In this document: positions 24,436 to 35,000 of the stretch, piece after piece | Numbering within the stretch: position 1 is the first letter of the stretch | How the letters are laid out: each line of letters begins with the position of its first letter | Source of the DNA: Flavobacterium alkalisoli | GTDB lineage: Bacteria > Bacteroidota > Bacteroidia > Flavobacteriales > Flavobacteriaceae | Direction: 5' to 3' | DNA length: 64,000 nt | Assembly (NCBI RefSeq): GCF_008000935.1 | Contig: NZ_CP042831.1 | Location: forward strand, 2,046,001-2,110,000 | Position numbers and translations under genes: made by a program | The notes under the pieces: generated by a model | Databases searched by the model: none | Told to the model about the DNA's origin: nothing | What the model saw: only the letters and a program-made list of their open reading frames with translations

Positions 24436-25440
24436 TTATTTTAAAAAATGCTCTTCAGCTTTTAAATATTCTATTTTCATTTCCTCATCTTTACCGGTAA
24501 GCAATCCGGATAAAGTTTGTAATTGATTGAAATCTCCTATTTGGGTTATAAGTTTTAAAATCTCTTTTTTAATTTCATTGCTCTCTGTAGCAAAGTTAGT
24601 AAGCAGTATATCTATAGCCTCTTCATGTCCTATTTTGCGCATACACCTTATAGCTGCTCTTTTAAGTTCCTCCTCGGGACTTTCAAGAAAAGGCATTACC
24701 TGATCTATATTTTCATACTGGTTAAATACCGCAATTTGCTTAATACAAAAAATAACTACGCTTGGTTGTTTATGTGTAAGCCATTTTGAGAAATCAGGAA
24801 CCTGCTCCTGGTATTTTTTTAGGGCATCTTCCAGATATACCTGTTGCCATATGGTTAATGATTCTTCTAAACGATATAAAAAGTTAAGAGGGTACTTTTG
24901 AGATAGCTTAATAAAGTATAAAAGGGCCTGTAGCCTTACCTCACTTCTTTTGTCGTTTAGTAGTTTAACCGCTAACGATTCCTGTATTTTTATTCCCATA
25001 CTGGAAACCGTATACAGGCCACGGGTCCTGCGGTGCCACTTTAAGCTTTTTAAGTCTTTAAATACAATATTATCAAGGTCAAGGCTAAAAAACAATTTCT
25101 TTATAGAATCGTTTGCTTCTCCCTTAAAGTTTTGATTGCAAATAAGTATCTCTTTCGTTGTTATCTTTTTTTGAAGACTGGTTTTTAAAAAGTTGTTCTT
25201 AAAATTTTCAATTTCCGCTTCATCAAAATCAGGATCAAAGAGATAGTTGTTTATAAAATCGGTTAAACGACTGTAATGCTCGGCCTTTTTTAAGTTGCGA
25301 TGGTTTTTAAATACCCTTAAATAAAGTATAAACAGGATTAACAAAAGGCTTAGTAAAAGCAAAATAAAACTTACAAGTATATTTAGCTTTACTATCCACT
25401 CCCAGTCGTTATGGTATATATTTTCGTATATCTGTTCCAA
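24436..25440 (-). CDS. Membrane-anchored HEAT-repeat protein
   Basis: 334 residues with one N-terminal membrane span (about 19-45, LVSFILLLLSLLLILFILYL). Helical HEAT-type repeats cover about 150-334 (AIRCMRKIGHEEAIDILLTNF is the clearest). No enzyme motif. It lies directly between the receiver gene and the glycosyltransferase gene (9 and 6 bp gaps), so it probably acts as the adaptor by which phosphorylated receiver controls the synthase. This is inference from order only. Confidence 0.75.
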   Translation of the reverse strand: MEQIYENIYHNDWEWIVKLNILVSFILLLLSLLLILFILYLRVFKNHRNLKKAEHYSRLTDFINNYLFDPDFDEAEIENFKNNFLKTSLQKKITTKEILICNQNFKGEANDSIKKLFFSLDLDNIVFKDLKSLKWHRRTRGLYTVSSMGIKIQESLAVKLLNDKRSEVRLQALLYFIKLSQKYPLNFLYRLEESLTIWQQVYLEDALKKYQEQVPDFSKWLTHKQPSVVIFCIKQIAVFNQYENIDQVMPFLESPEEELKRAAIRCMRKIGHEEAIDILLTNFATESNEIKKEILKLITQIGDFNQLQTLSGLLTGKDEEMKIEYLKAEEHFLK

Positions 25441-25449
25441 TCACTTAAC

Positions 25450-25812
25450 TTATTTGCTAAGACTTCGTTTTACTCTTAATGATAGTTCGTTAGGACTAAA
25501 AGGCTTGGTAATAAAATCATCTACTCCCATAGTAAAGGCGTCCATTATTATATCTTCCTGAGTTGCGGTAGAAAGTACGATTATAGGTGTTTCGGGTGTT
25601 TCCTTTTTTATTAACTCAATAAGCTGGGAGCCGGTAACAAAAGGCAGCATAAGATCTGTAATAACCAGGTCGAAACTGTTGTTTTTTAAAATTTCGGTAG
25701 CCACCCGTCCGTCAGGGGCCACGGTTACCTCATAGCCGTCTTTATTAAGTTTAAATTCTAATGATTTTACGACCATGGGGTTGTCTTCTATCACTAAGAT
25801 TCTTTTTTTCAT
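25450..25812 (-). CDS. Single-domain response regulator of the polysaccharide operon
   Basis: 120 residues, a complete receiver: E9-D10 pocket, phospho-acceptor D53 (LVITDLMLP), LSTA and KPF motifs. No DNA-binding domain. It lies 4 bp from the REC-Hpt gene upstream and 9 bp from the HEAT gene downstream. It is the likely final acceptor of the relay that starts at the hybrid kinase, acting by contact with the HEAT protein or the synthase. Confidence 0.9.
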   Translation of the reverse strand: MKKRILVIEDNPMVVKSLEFKLNKDGYEVTVAPDGRVATEILKNNSFDLVITDLMLPFVTGSQLIELIKKETPETPIIVLSTATQEDIIMDAFTMGVDDFITKPFSPNELSLRVKRSLSK

Positions 25813-25816
25813 GGGT

Positions 25817-26527
25817 TTATTTTAATTGTGGGAAATCGTTTTCTAACTGAGCTTTCATTTTGGCAAACTCTATTATCAAATTATCGGCTAAGGTAGGTAC
25901 ATCTTCTTCGGGGGCCCTGTTGTTTAATAAATTACATATCTCTACCGATGTTTTATTTTCAAGCATTTCAAATGAAGGCTTGATGTTGTGGGCAATTTCT
26001 GCAACACTCTGATAGTCTTTATTTACCAGTGCTTCCTTAAGCTGTTCAAGTTTGTCACTTACCGAAGAAGTAAAAATAGAGAGCGTTTCCATAATAAACT
26101 CTTGGTTACTGTCTGAGATTTCATTAAGATAATCCAGAGAGTATGCTTTCTCCACAACTTCTTTCTCACAGTGATTTTTTTCCAATAATTCTATTATAAC
26201 CGATAGGTCATCTATACCGATAGGTTTTTTAATGAATGCAAGCTTGTCTTTATAGTGTTCAACAATGGTGCTTTCACCTTCTTGGCCTAAAACCAATACA
26301 GGCACGTCGGCTTTTATTTCTTTATTAAGATAATCAAACGTTTGGTAAGCATTTAACGGAGACGAGTTTTCATCAAGAATTACAAGATGAAAGTCATTCT
26401 CTTTTTTTACCTTTTGTATAGCATCATAGCTATTTTCACAACAGGTAATTTGCCATTCTTTTGGCAGTAACTGCGTCACTACATCTTTTTCAGTATTATT
26501 TTCAACAAGTAAAATATTTAACTGCAT
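25817..26527 (-). CDS. REC-Hpt phosphotransfer protein with degenerate receiver
   Basis: 236 residues. The N-terminal receiver keeps D52 (LVILDENSS) but its acidic pocket reads E9-N10-N11, so phosphorylation is doubtful. After a short linker the C-terminal Hpt domain (about 135-236) carries AEIAHNIKPSFEML with phospho-acceptor H180. It should move phosphate from the hybrid kinase receivers to the single-domain receiver encoded next. Confidence 0.85.
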   Translation of the reverse strand: MQLNILLVENNTEKDVVTQLLPKEWQITCCENSYDAIQKVKKENDFHLVILDENSSPLNAYQTFDYLNKEIKADVPVLVLGQEGESTIVEHYKDKLAFIKKPIGIDDLSVIIELLEKNHCEKEVVEKAYSLDYLNEISDSNQEFIMETLSIFTSSVSDKLEQLKEALVNKDYQSVAEIAHNIKPSFEMLENKTSVEICNLLNNRAPEEDVPTLADNLIIEFAKMKAQLENDFPQLK

Positions 26528-26569
26528 GTGGGTGGGGATATTTTTAAAGTTTAAAATTAGAATAAAATG

Positions 26570-29500
26570 TTATTTAAGGGTTACGGGTAAATGTAATTTT
26601 ATGGTTTCTTTAATAGTTTCAAAAATTATGGGTTTTGTAATATAATCATCCATACCGGCATCAAGGCAACGTTCCCTTTCACCTTTAAGTGCCCTTGCGG
26701 TTAACGCAATAATAGGTATTCTAAAGCCTGACTCTTCAAGCATCCTTATTTGTTTAGTAGCATCAAAACCACTCATAACGGGCATTTGTATGTCCATAAA
26801 TATTAGGTCGAGTGGCATGCTTTTATACATTCGTACCGCTTTTTCCCCATCTTCGGCAATTGTAATATTTGCGTGAGGAAGCACTTTTTGTATGATTGTT
26901 TTAGCAAGGAACTGGTTTACCGGATTATCCTCGGCAATAAGAATATTGTATGCACCCTGTTCATTTTTAGTAAAGCTGTCTTCTACAACTTCCTTAATTC
27001 CGGTGCTTTCGGTTTTAATGTTGCTTATCAGGTCAAAAAGCTGGTCTATTCTAATAGGTTTGGTAACTTCAAACTTAACGTCTAATTCCTTACATAGCTG
27101 AAGCGTCTTATTGTCTACTACCGAACTGTGAAGTAATATTATAGGAAGTGCTTCCTTGTCTATTTTAAGTTTTTTCCTGATATGGCTAATTAGCTCTAAA
27201 CCGTTTAGATAAGGCATATTAAAGTCGATAATGGCCAGGTCAAAATCATTTTTGCTTTCCAGAATTTCAAGAGCCTGAATACCGTTTTGTGCACTTACAG
27301 AATTTACTTTGCCAAAGGCAAGCATATCCCTTAAGATGGTAAGGTTATTTTCATTATCATCTACAATAAGTACATTGTTTATGTTTTCAGTTTGCTTTTC
27401 AGGAAAGCTGTCATCAAACTCTGTTTTAAATCGTACTTTAAATGAGAATGTACTACCATTGTTGAGTTCACTTACAACTTCCAGTCTGCTGTCCATAAGC
27501 TCCAATAAACGGTTACTTATGGTAATGCCAAGGCCTGTACCTCCATATTTTCTTGTGGTTGAGGCATCTTCCTGATCAAAAGCATTGAATATTTTTTGAA
27601 GGTTGTGTGGGGCTATACCTATACCTGTATCCCTAATAGAGAAATCAAATAACATTTCGTCTTTATTCTCTCCGCAAGGTGTATTTCTTACCTTAAGTTC
27701 CACTTCTCCTTTTTCGGTAAACTTAATAGCATTACCTAACAGGTTAACTAATATTTGCCTTAGTCTTATCGAATCGGCATAGATAAAGCGTTTTACTTTT
27801 GGCGAAATGTCTAAAAGCAGCTCAAGTCCTTTTTCGTGAGCATCGTGCTTAATGATATCTACCGTTTGAGAACAAAGCTCAATAAGATCTGTTTTATCTT
27901 CACTAAGTTCGAGTTTCCCTGCTTCAATTTTAGAGAAGTCAAGAATATCGTTTATCAGGTCGAGCAATGAGTGTGCAGATGTATTAACCATCTGCATGTA
28001 TTTGCTTTGTGTTTCGTTCAGTTCGGTTTTCATAAGCAGGTCAGTGAAACCAATCACTCCATTTAAAGGTGTTCTGATTTCGTGACTCATATTTGCTAAG
28101 AATTCCGATTTCGATTTATTAGCATATTCCGCTTTGTGCTTTTCACTCACAAGCGATTTTTCCATTTCTTTTAACTGAGTAATATCAGTTGCTATACCAA
28201 CATAACCTGTTATTACATCGTTTTTATCTCTAATGGCAGTAATTACCAGCTGAACATCAAACTTAGAACCATCTTTTCTTACAAATACCCATTCTTCAGA
28301 ATCATATTCACCTCTGGTGGCATTATAAGTAAAAAGCTCTATACCGTGTAATTCTTTTCCATATTTTTTTGCAAGTAATTTAGAGCGTTTTGCTACTTCT
28401 TCCTGGTCGTGGAAAAGTCCTACTTTATGTTTACCAATAATCTCTTCGGCAGTGTATCCTAAAAGAGTTTCAGCCCCTTTATTATATTTTTTTACTATAC
28501 CGTTAGTGTCAGCCTCAATGATAGCAACCTGAGTGGTGGCATTCATTAAATCCTGAAGCTCTTTAAGGCTGGCTTCAAGTTCCTGTTTAGCCCTTACTCT
28601 TTTGCTTATGTCGTTTATCTGAGAAATAAAATACAATGGGTTGTTTTCTTCATCTCTTATAAGTGATACATTAAGAAGGCCGTATACTATACTGCCATCT
28701 TTATGTATGTACCTTTTTTCCATGCCATAGGTGTCCCTTTTTCCTTCAAGGGTTTCATGAAGAAGGCGAAGATCGGCATCAAGATCGGTTTTGTATGTTA
28801 TTTGCTGGAAAGTAAGGTTTAGAAATTCTTCTCTCGAATACCCTAGCATATTGCTAAGACCTTTGTTTACCATTAGCCATGTGCCGTCAAGGCCTACCAT
28901 AGCCATTCCGTTAGGTGAGTGTTCAAAGGCGCTTTTAAAACGAACTGAGTTTTCAAAAGCTATTTCTTCCAACTGTTTTTGTTCTGTAATATCCTCAATA
29001 TGACTGATAATCATATTTTTTGAATTGTCAGCTCCCCTAATAAGAGAGGTGTTTAGTTTACACCAAATCAATTCACCGTTTTGTTTGTAAAATCGGCTGC
29101 GTAAAGTATAGTTCTCTATTTCTCCTTTTTGTAGCTTGTTTCTAAGTTTAACCGCTTCTTTAAAATCGTCAGGATGTACTATATCCTTAAAGCTTATGTT
29201 AGCTTTTACAAATTCATGATCAGCGTCTTCAAAGCCAAAAATTTTGATGCTTGCAGGATTGGCAATTATAGGTTTATTTTCAAAATCTAAGAGTACTATC
29301 CCTATTGAGGAGTGATTAAAAATCTTTTCAAACCTTTCACGGGTCTCTGCGTATATTGCTTCCTGTTCCTTACGGGCACTAATGTCCTGTATGGCTCCAT
29401 ATATTCTTACACAATTACCATTTTCAAAAACAGGTTTGCCTATTGTTCTTACCCATAGAGTATTTCCTTTAGCTGTGATCAGTCTAAGTTCAACATAATA

Positions 29501-30184
29501 TTGCTTACCTGTTTCCACAGCTTTGGCAAAAGCTTCGGTAATTGTATCTCTGCTCCAGCCTTCTTCAAAAAAGTTAATGGCTGTTTCCAGTTCCGGTTTA
29601 TAATCAGAATCTACCTCATGTATTTGTTTGGTAACTTTAGTCCAGGTTATTTTTTGGTTAACTAAATCAACTTCCCAGCCACCCACTTTGGCAACCTTGT
29701 TGGTTTCATTTAAAATAGCTCGTAGTTTTTTAAGTTTTTTAACCTTACCTAAAAGCTTTTCCTGCTTTATATTTCTCTCTTTGTAATGTTTGATAATAAG
29801 CCTCGTTGGATTATTTTGATTATCAAAAACTATTTTTCCTTCAGAATGTAATATTATCTCATAGCCTTTATCATCAATATAGGTAAAGGTGTCGTTAAAC
29901 TCTTTTTTAGGGTTTTCACGACATTGTTTTATAAGGTGTATTGTTTTGTTTTTATCAAAAGTATTTATAGTCATACTCCATCTGTCAAATATGTTTTGAT
30001 CTTCAGGAGTTGTAAGGCCTAAAATTTTCCAGAAAGCATCATTTGCCCAAAATTTTCCGGGTAATTCAAGGTCACAGTACCAAATTCCGTCAAGGGAACC
30101 TTCGGTTAACCACGAAAATACAGTAGGGGCTTTAATAAGTAACTCATTAAACTCTTGTTTCAGAGTAGAAGAGGATTGCGGCAT
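26570..30184 (-). CDS. Hybrid sensor histidine kinase with five PAS domains and two receivers
   Basis: 1204 residues from ATG 30184 (MPQSSST); an ORF extension to 30244 adds 20 residues overlapping a near-consensus -7 box, TACATTTA on minus (30222-30215), so the shorter start is preferred. No membrane span: five PAS/PAC units (about 15-545) sense in the cytoplasm. The H-box EFLANMSHEIRTPLNG has H701, then an ATPase domain (NLLGNAIKFTE, DTGIGIAPHN, TGLGITISNRL) and receivers with D987 and D1131. It heads the operon that ends in the polysaccharide synthase and barrel. The signal is unknown. Confidence 0.92.
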   Translation of the reverse strand: MPQSSSTLKQEFNELLIKAPTVFSWLTEGSLDGIWYCDLELPGKFWANDAFWKILGLTTPEDQNIFDRWSMTINTFDKNKTIHLIKQCRENPKKEFNDTFTYIDDKGYEIILHSEGKIVFDNQNNPTRLIIKHYKERNIKQEKLLGKVKKLKKLRAILNETNKVAKVGGWEVDLVNQKITWTKVTKQIHEVDSDYKPELETAINFFEEGWSRDTITEAFAKAVETGKQYYVELRLITAKGNTLWVRTIGKPVFENGNCVRIYGAIQDISARKEQEAIYAETRERFEKIFNHSSIGIVLLDFENKPIIANPASIKIFGFEDADHEFVKANISFKDIVHPDDFKEAVKLRNKLQKGEIENYTLRSRFYKQNGELIWCKLNTSLIRGADNSKNMIISHIEDITEQKQLEEIAFENSVRFKSAFEHSPNGMAMVGLDGTWLMVNKGLSNMLGYSREEFLNLTFQQITYKTDLDADLRLLHETLEGKRDTYGMEKRYIHKDGSIVYGLLNVSLIRDEENNPLYFISQINDISKRVRAKQELEASLKELQDLMNATTQVAIIEADTNGIVKKYNKGAETLLGYTAEEIIGKHKVGLFHDQEEVAKRSKLLAKKYGKELHGIELFTYNATRGEYDSEEWVFVRKDGSKFDVQLVITAIRDKNDVITGYVGIATDITQLKEMEKSLVSEKHKAEYANKSKSEFLANMSHEIRTPLNGVIGFTDLLMKTELNETQSKYMQMVNTSAHSLLDLINDILDFSKIEAGKLELSEDKTDLIELCSQTVDIIKHDAHEKGLELLLDISPKVKRFIYADSIRLRQILVNLLGNAIKFTEKGEVELKVRNTPCGENKDEMLFDFSIRDTGIGIAPHNLQKIFNAFDQEDASTTRKYGGTGLGITISNRLLELMDSRLEVVSELNNGSTFSFKVRFKTEFDDSFPEKQTENINNVLIVDDNENNLTILRDMLAFGKVNSVSAQNGIQALEILESKNDFDLAIIDFNMPYLNGLELISHIRKKLKIDKEALPIILLHSSVVDNKTLQLCKELDVKFEVTKPIRIDQLFDLISNIKTESTGIKEVVEDSFTKNEQGAYNILIAEDNPVNQFLAKTIIQKVLPHANITIAEDGEKAVRMYKSMPLDLIFMDIQMPVMSGFDATKQIRMLEESGFRIPIIALTARALKGERERCLDAGMDDYITKPIIFETIKETIKLHLPVTLK

Positions 30185-30426
30185 ATGTTGTTTTTTAGTG
30201 GGGATAATATTTAATAAATGTAAAATTTTCTTTTTAAATATCAAGTATTGCTTTCAACTTTCTTAAGTTTAGCATATACGCAAAATGAAACTTCACGGTT
30301 GATTTTGATTCAATAAAAGTGAATTGTTTTTAGAAATTTTACGCAAATTGTTATAAACTGATGTTTTTGTAAGGTAAAAGCTGTAAAAACCATATTAACA
30401 CGCAAGGAATTGTGTTTAAGTTTTCT

Positions 30427-30434
30427 TAAATTTG
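30427..30434 (+). promoter_or_regulatory. -7 box giving a near-leaderless transcript
   Basis: TAAATTTG matches TAnnTTTG exactly and ends only 4 bp before the GTG at 30439, so transcription would begin at or next to the start codon. Confidence 0.5.
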
Positions 30435-30438
30435 GTTT

Positions 30439-30843
30439 GTGACCAAAAAAATAAGCACTTTACTATTAGTTGATGACGATCAGGACGATCGTTTTCTTTT
30501 TAAAGAAGCATTAGCTGAAGCTGATAATTCTGTTATATTTAATGAGGCGGCCAACGGGGCAGATGCACTTGAAAAACTTGTTTCGGGAAAGGTTTTACTT
30601 CCCGATTTAATTTTTTTAGATGTTAATATGCCACGAATGAACGGACTTGACTGTCTTAAACATTTAAAAGAAAATGTACGTTTTAAAGATGTGTCGGTTG
30701 TTATGTATTCTACTTCGGCTTCAGATGACTACCAAAAAGAGTGTTTTAATCACGGGGCAAAATTATTTATAGAAAAACCCAGTGATTTTTGGCAATTATG
30801 TGATAAACTAAAAAATGTTCTCAAAACAGCTTTTCAACTGTAA
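30439..30843 (+). CDS. Single-domain response regulator (RcpA-type), GTG start
   Basis: 134 residues, starting at GTG because no ATG occurs before the first conserved strand (STLLLVDDDQDD). Receiver with an acidic D-rich pocket, phospho-acceptor D61 (LIFLDVNMPRMNG), MYSTS and EKP motifs. It opens a six-gene plus-strand phosphorelay cluster, 15 bp before the next gene, and has no output domain. Confidence 0.88.
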   Translation: MTKKISTLLLVDDDQDDRFLFKEALAEADNSVIFNEAANGADALEKLVSGKVLLPDLIFLDVNMPRMNGLDCLKHLKENVRFKDVSVVMYSTSASDDYQKECFNHGAKLFIEKPSDFWQLCDKLKNVLKTAFQL

Positions 30844-30858
30844 GGGCTCTTTTAAGTT

Positions 30859-32067
30859 ATGATATTAATTGTAGACGATATTAGCGAAAATCTTGTTGCT
30901 TTAAAAAAGACACTCGAAGTACACAATCTTCAGGTTGACACTGCTCAATCGGGCGAAGAGGCCTTAAAGAAGATATTAAAGCAAAACTACTCACTTATAG
31001 TTCTGGATGTACAAATGCCGGGTATGGACGGTTTTGAAGTGGCAGAAATACTTGCCGGCAGCAACCGTACAAAAGATATACCCGTTATATTCCTTTCGGC
31101 AGTAAACAGGCAAAAACGATTTATTTCAAAGGGTTATGAAACAGGAGGTGTAGACTATATTACAAAACCTGTAGATCCTGATTTGCTTATACTTAAGGTA
31201 AAGACCTTTTTAAAACTCTCTGAACAGAAAACCGAACTTAAAAACATAAGGGACATACTCTCTAAAGAGGTAGAAATACGAAAAGCTGCCGAAGAGAACC
31301 TTGAGGCTAAAGTAGCCGAAAGAACAAAAGAACTTATAGAAAAAAATGAGGAACTTGAGTTCCGCAATCATGAATTACAGCAATTTGCATGGGTAGTTTC
31401 TCATGACCTTAAAGAGCCTATACGCAAAATCGAGCTCTTTGTGAAAATGATCAAAGAACGCTATCTTACTGACAATCCCAAAGCAACAGATTATGTGGAC
31501 AGAACCGTTAGGGCTGCACAAAGAATGTCTAAACTTATTACCGATTTACTGGACTATTCAAGGTTATCATCGGATGTCGCTCCAGAGAAGACCGATATCA
31601 ATGCGGTTGTTGATGAAGTTTTAACCGATTTGGACTATCTTATTGAGCAGAATAATGCCATAATAATAAAAAAAGACCTTCCTAAAATTAAGGGAGTGCC
31701 AAGCCAGTTAAGGCAGATATTCCAAAACCTTATAAGTAACTCACTTAAATTTTCAAAAAAGGATATAAGTCCTATTATACAAATAAGCTCTGAGCGTATA
31801 GCTGAAAGAAATTTTGATGCACCTGTTGATGAGAAGGGTTTGTTTTGCCGAATAACGGTAACCGATAACGGTATTGGCTTTGACGAAAGGTATCTGGATA
31901 AGATATTCATCATTTTTCAAAGCCTTAACGATCGCAGGGAGTATGAGGGTACAGGTATAGGGCTTGCCATTGCCAAAAAAATAATAGAAAAACACAACGG
32001 ACTTATAACAGCAAAAAGCCAACCCGGAGAAGGGGCAAGCTTTATAATAATATTACCGGTAAAGTAA
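30859..32067 (+). CDS. Receiver-histidine kinase
   Basis: 402 residues: N-terminal receiver (D50, LIVLDVQMPGMDG; FLSA and KPVD motifs), a coiled coil (about 120-175), the H-box AWVVSHDLKEPIRK with H182 and an ATPase domain (NLISNSLKFSK, DNGIGFDERYLDKIF, GTGIGLAIAKKI). A receiver at the N-terminus of a kinase lets one phosphorelay gate another. No membrane span. It sits 9 bp before the CHASE3 hybrid kinase. Confidence 0.9.
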   Translation: MILIVDDISENLVALKKTLEVHNLQVDTAQSGEEALKKILKQNYSLIVLDVQMPGMDGFEVAEILAGSNRTKDIPVIFLSAVNRQKRFISKGYETGGVDYITKPVDPDLLILKVKTFLKLSEQKTELKNIRDILSKEVEIRKAAEENLEAKVAERTKELIEKNEELEFRNHELQQFAWVVSHDLKEPIRKIELFVKMIKERYLTDNPKATDYVDRTVRAAQRMSKLITDLLDYSRLSSDVAPEKTDINAVVDEVLTDLDYLIEQNNAIIIKKDLPKIKGVPSQLRQIFQNLISNSLKFSKKDISPIIQISSERIAERNFDAPVDEKGLFCRITVTDNGIGFDERYLDKIFIIFQSLNDRREYEGTGIGLAIAKKIIEKHNGLITAKSQPGEGASFIIILPVK

Positions 32068-32076
32068 ACACATTAT

Positions 32077-35000
32077 ATGGAAACCAACTTTAAACGAAAT
32101 CTCTTTGTTTTCTTTAGTATCTCTCTGGTTATTTTAATAATCAGTTCTGCTGCTTCATTCTTTAGTATAACCAGCCTGTTAAAAAGTAATAGTGCTGTAA
32201 ATCATACACAAGAAGTAATTTATAATATTAATGAAGGAGCTACTGTAGTTATTGATGCACAAACCAGTGTAAGAGGATTTCTTGTCTCTGGAAAGCAAAG
32301 CTTTTTGGAGCAATACAATAATTCTGAAACAAGGGCAAATGAGATTTTTGAGGAAATAGCAAAGCTTACTTCCGATAATGCTTTACAACAACAAAGCCTG
32401 ACAGAACTTAAACCGCTGAGAAGTGAGTTTTTTGATTATCTGCAAAATCTTATAACAGAAAAAACGCGTGGTGAAACTACCATGTCTACAGATTTGGATA
32501 CCGGTAAAAAAATCATGGACCGCATGCGTGTTATTTTAAAACGCATGGAAAGCCAGGAGCAGGAACTTTTAAAGCAACGTAACAGCAATTCTGAAAGATA
32601 TGGTACTGCCAGCTCAATACTTATTGTTGCTGCTGCCGTTTTATCATTGCTTATAAGTATCTCTTTCTTTATGAGGATACTTAAAGATTATAATGAGAGA
32701 GCCAAGCTGCACAAGCAACTTCAGGAGAAGGATATAGAGATGGCAAAAAGGATAGAGGTTATTAGTGGTATAGCTTCCCAGATATCCGAAGGCAATTATG
32801 AAGTTAGGGTAGACGATAGTCAAAAAGATGCTTTGGGTACTGTAGCGATATCACTAAACAATATGGCTTTTTCGCTGGATAAATCTTTCAGGTCATTATC
32901 GGATAACGAATGGTTGCAGGCTGGTGTTGCCGAGCTTAATCAGGTAATGATAGGCGAGAAAACTACCGAAGAACTTACAAGGGATATTATAGAGTATCTG
33001 GCCATATTTACAAGAAGCAGCGCAGGGGTATTATACCTTGCAGAAGGAGAGGAGCTTTATCTTATAGCAGGGTATAGCTATGCTGGGGAAAATAAACGAG
33101 AAAGACTTAGAGCAGGTCAGGGTATAACAGGCCAGGCAGTTACTTCAGGTAAATTACTTGAACTAACGTCTCTGTCTGATGATGATATTACTATTTCTTA
33201 CGCTTTAGGCGAGGTAAAGCCTAAACATGTTGTAGCGTTGCCTTTAACTGATGACAAAGTGATAGGTGTGGCAGAACTTGCTACAGTAAACACATTTACA
33301 AAAAGGGAAATACAGTTTTTAAAAGCGGTAGCTAATAATATAGGTATTGCAATAAAAGCGTCGCAAAACAGGCAAAGGGTTCAGGAGTTGCTTGAAGAAA
33401 CACAGGCACAGTCTGAAGAGCTTATTATTCAGCACAGCGAGCTTGAAAATATTAATGCTGAACTGGAGGCACAAACTTCCAAACTACAGGCTTCAGAAGA
33501 AGAATTAAGGGTTCAGCAGGAAGAGCTTCAGCAAACTAATGAAGAACTTGCTGAGCGTAGTGTACTACTGGAGGAAAGAAACATGGAAATCCAGAAAAAA
33601 TCTGAAGACCTTGAACTGAGTACACGTTATAAATCCGAATTCCTGGCTAATATGTCGCATGAGCTTAGAACCCCTCTAAACTCTATATTATTATTGAGCA
33701 GGCTATTGTCTGAAAACAATGATAAGAACATGAACGATGAGCAAATAGAATTTGCTAAGGTGATACAAAGTTCCGGTAACGGACTGTTAGGGCTTATAGA
33801 TGAAATTCTTGACCTTTCTAAAATTGAGGCAGGTAAAATGGAAGTTGAATTTCTGGATGTTTCTACCAGAGAGATAACAGAAAATTTAAAAAATCTGTTT
33901 ACAGAAGTAGCAAAAGAAAAGAGTATAGAATTTAAAATTGATACTACCGATGCTCCTCTTGTTATTAAAACAGACAGGATGAGGCTGGAGCAGATATTAA
34001 AGAACCTGATCTCGAACGCTATTAAGTTTACAAGTGAAGGTTCGGTAACACTTCAAATCAAGAAAGTAAAAGATAACGACAAACTGGTAAACTTTACTGT
34101 AAAAGATACCGGTATAGGTATACCGCGTGAAAAGCAACCGCTTATTTTTGAGGCATTCCAGCAGGCAGACGGTTCTACAAAACGTAAATACGGAGGTACA
34201 GGTTTAGGACTTTCCATAAGCAGGGAACTTGCAAAATTATTAGGTGGTGAAATTACGCTAACCAGCGAAGTTAATAAAGGAAGTGAATTCACTTTACTGT
34301 TGCCTGTTTTAGGCGCTGCTACAGGAAGAATGGTAGTAACCAAACCACAGGTAACCATGGCTGTGGAACTGCAAAAACAGGAAGAAGAAAAAACATTGGT
34401 GACTAAAGAAGAAAACAGGTATGTAAGCCTGGTAATACCTGATGACGTACCAGACGACAGGGATATAATTACAGAAGGGGATAAGGTAATGCTTATAGTT
34501 GAAGACGATGTTAATTTTGCCAAATCGCTACTTGAGTTCACCCATCAGCGAGGCTATAAAGGGGTTATAACGGTTAGGGGAGATGAGGCGTTTAATCTTG
34601 CTTTAAAATACAGGCCAATAGGAATATTACTGGATATTCAGTTACCTATAAAAAGCGGTTGGGAAGTTATGGATGAGCTAAAAGGTAATGTTCTTACAAA
34701 GCATATTCCGGTACATATAATGTCTTCACATAAGGTAAGGCAGGAAAGTCTTCTAAAAGGAGCTGTAAACTTTTTAGATAAGCCTGTTGCTTTTGAACAG
34801 ATTCCTGATGTATTTAAAAAGATCGAGCACATTGTAAACAAGGATTCTCAAAAAGTAATTATCATAGAAGATAATGCCAAGCATGCTCAGGCATTGGCTT
34901 ATTTCCTTGAGACTAATGATATAAAATCGGAAATAAAGAGCGATGTAAGCGATGGTATCACTACACTACAGGGTACTAATATAGACTGTGTAATACTGGA

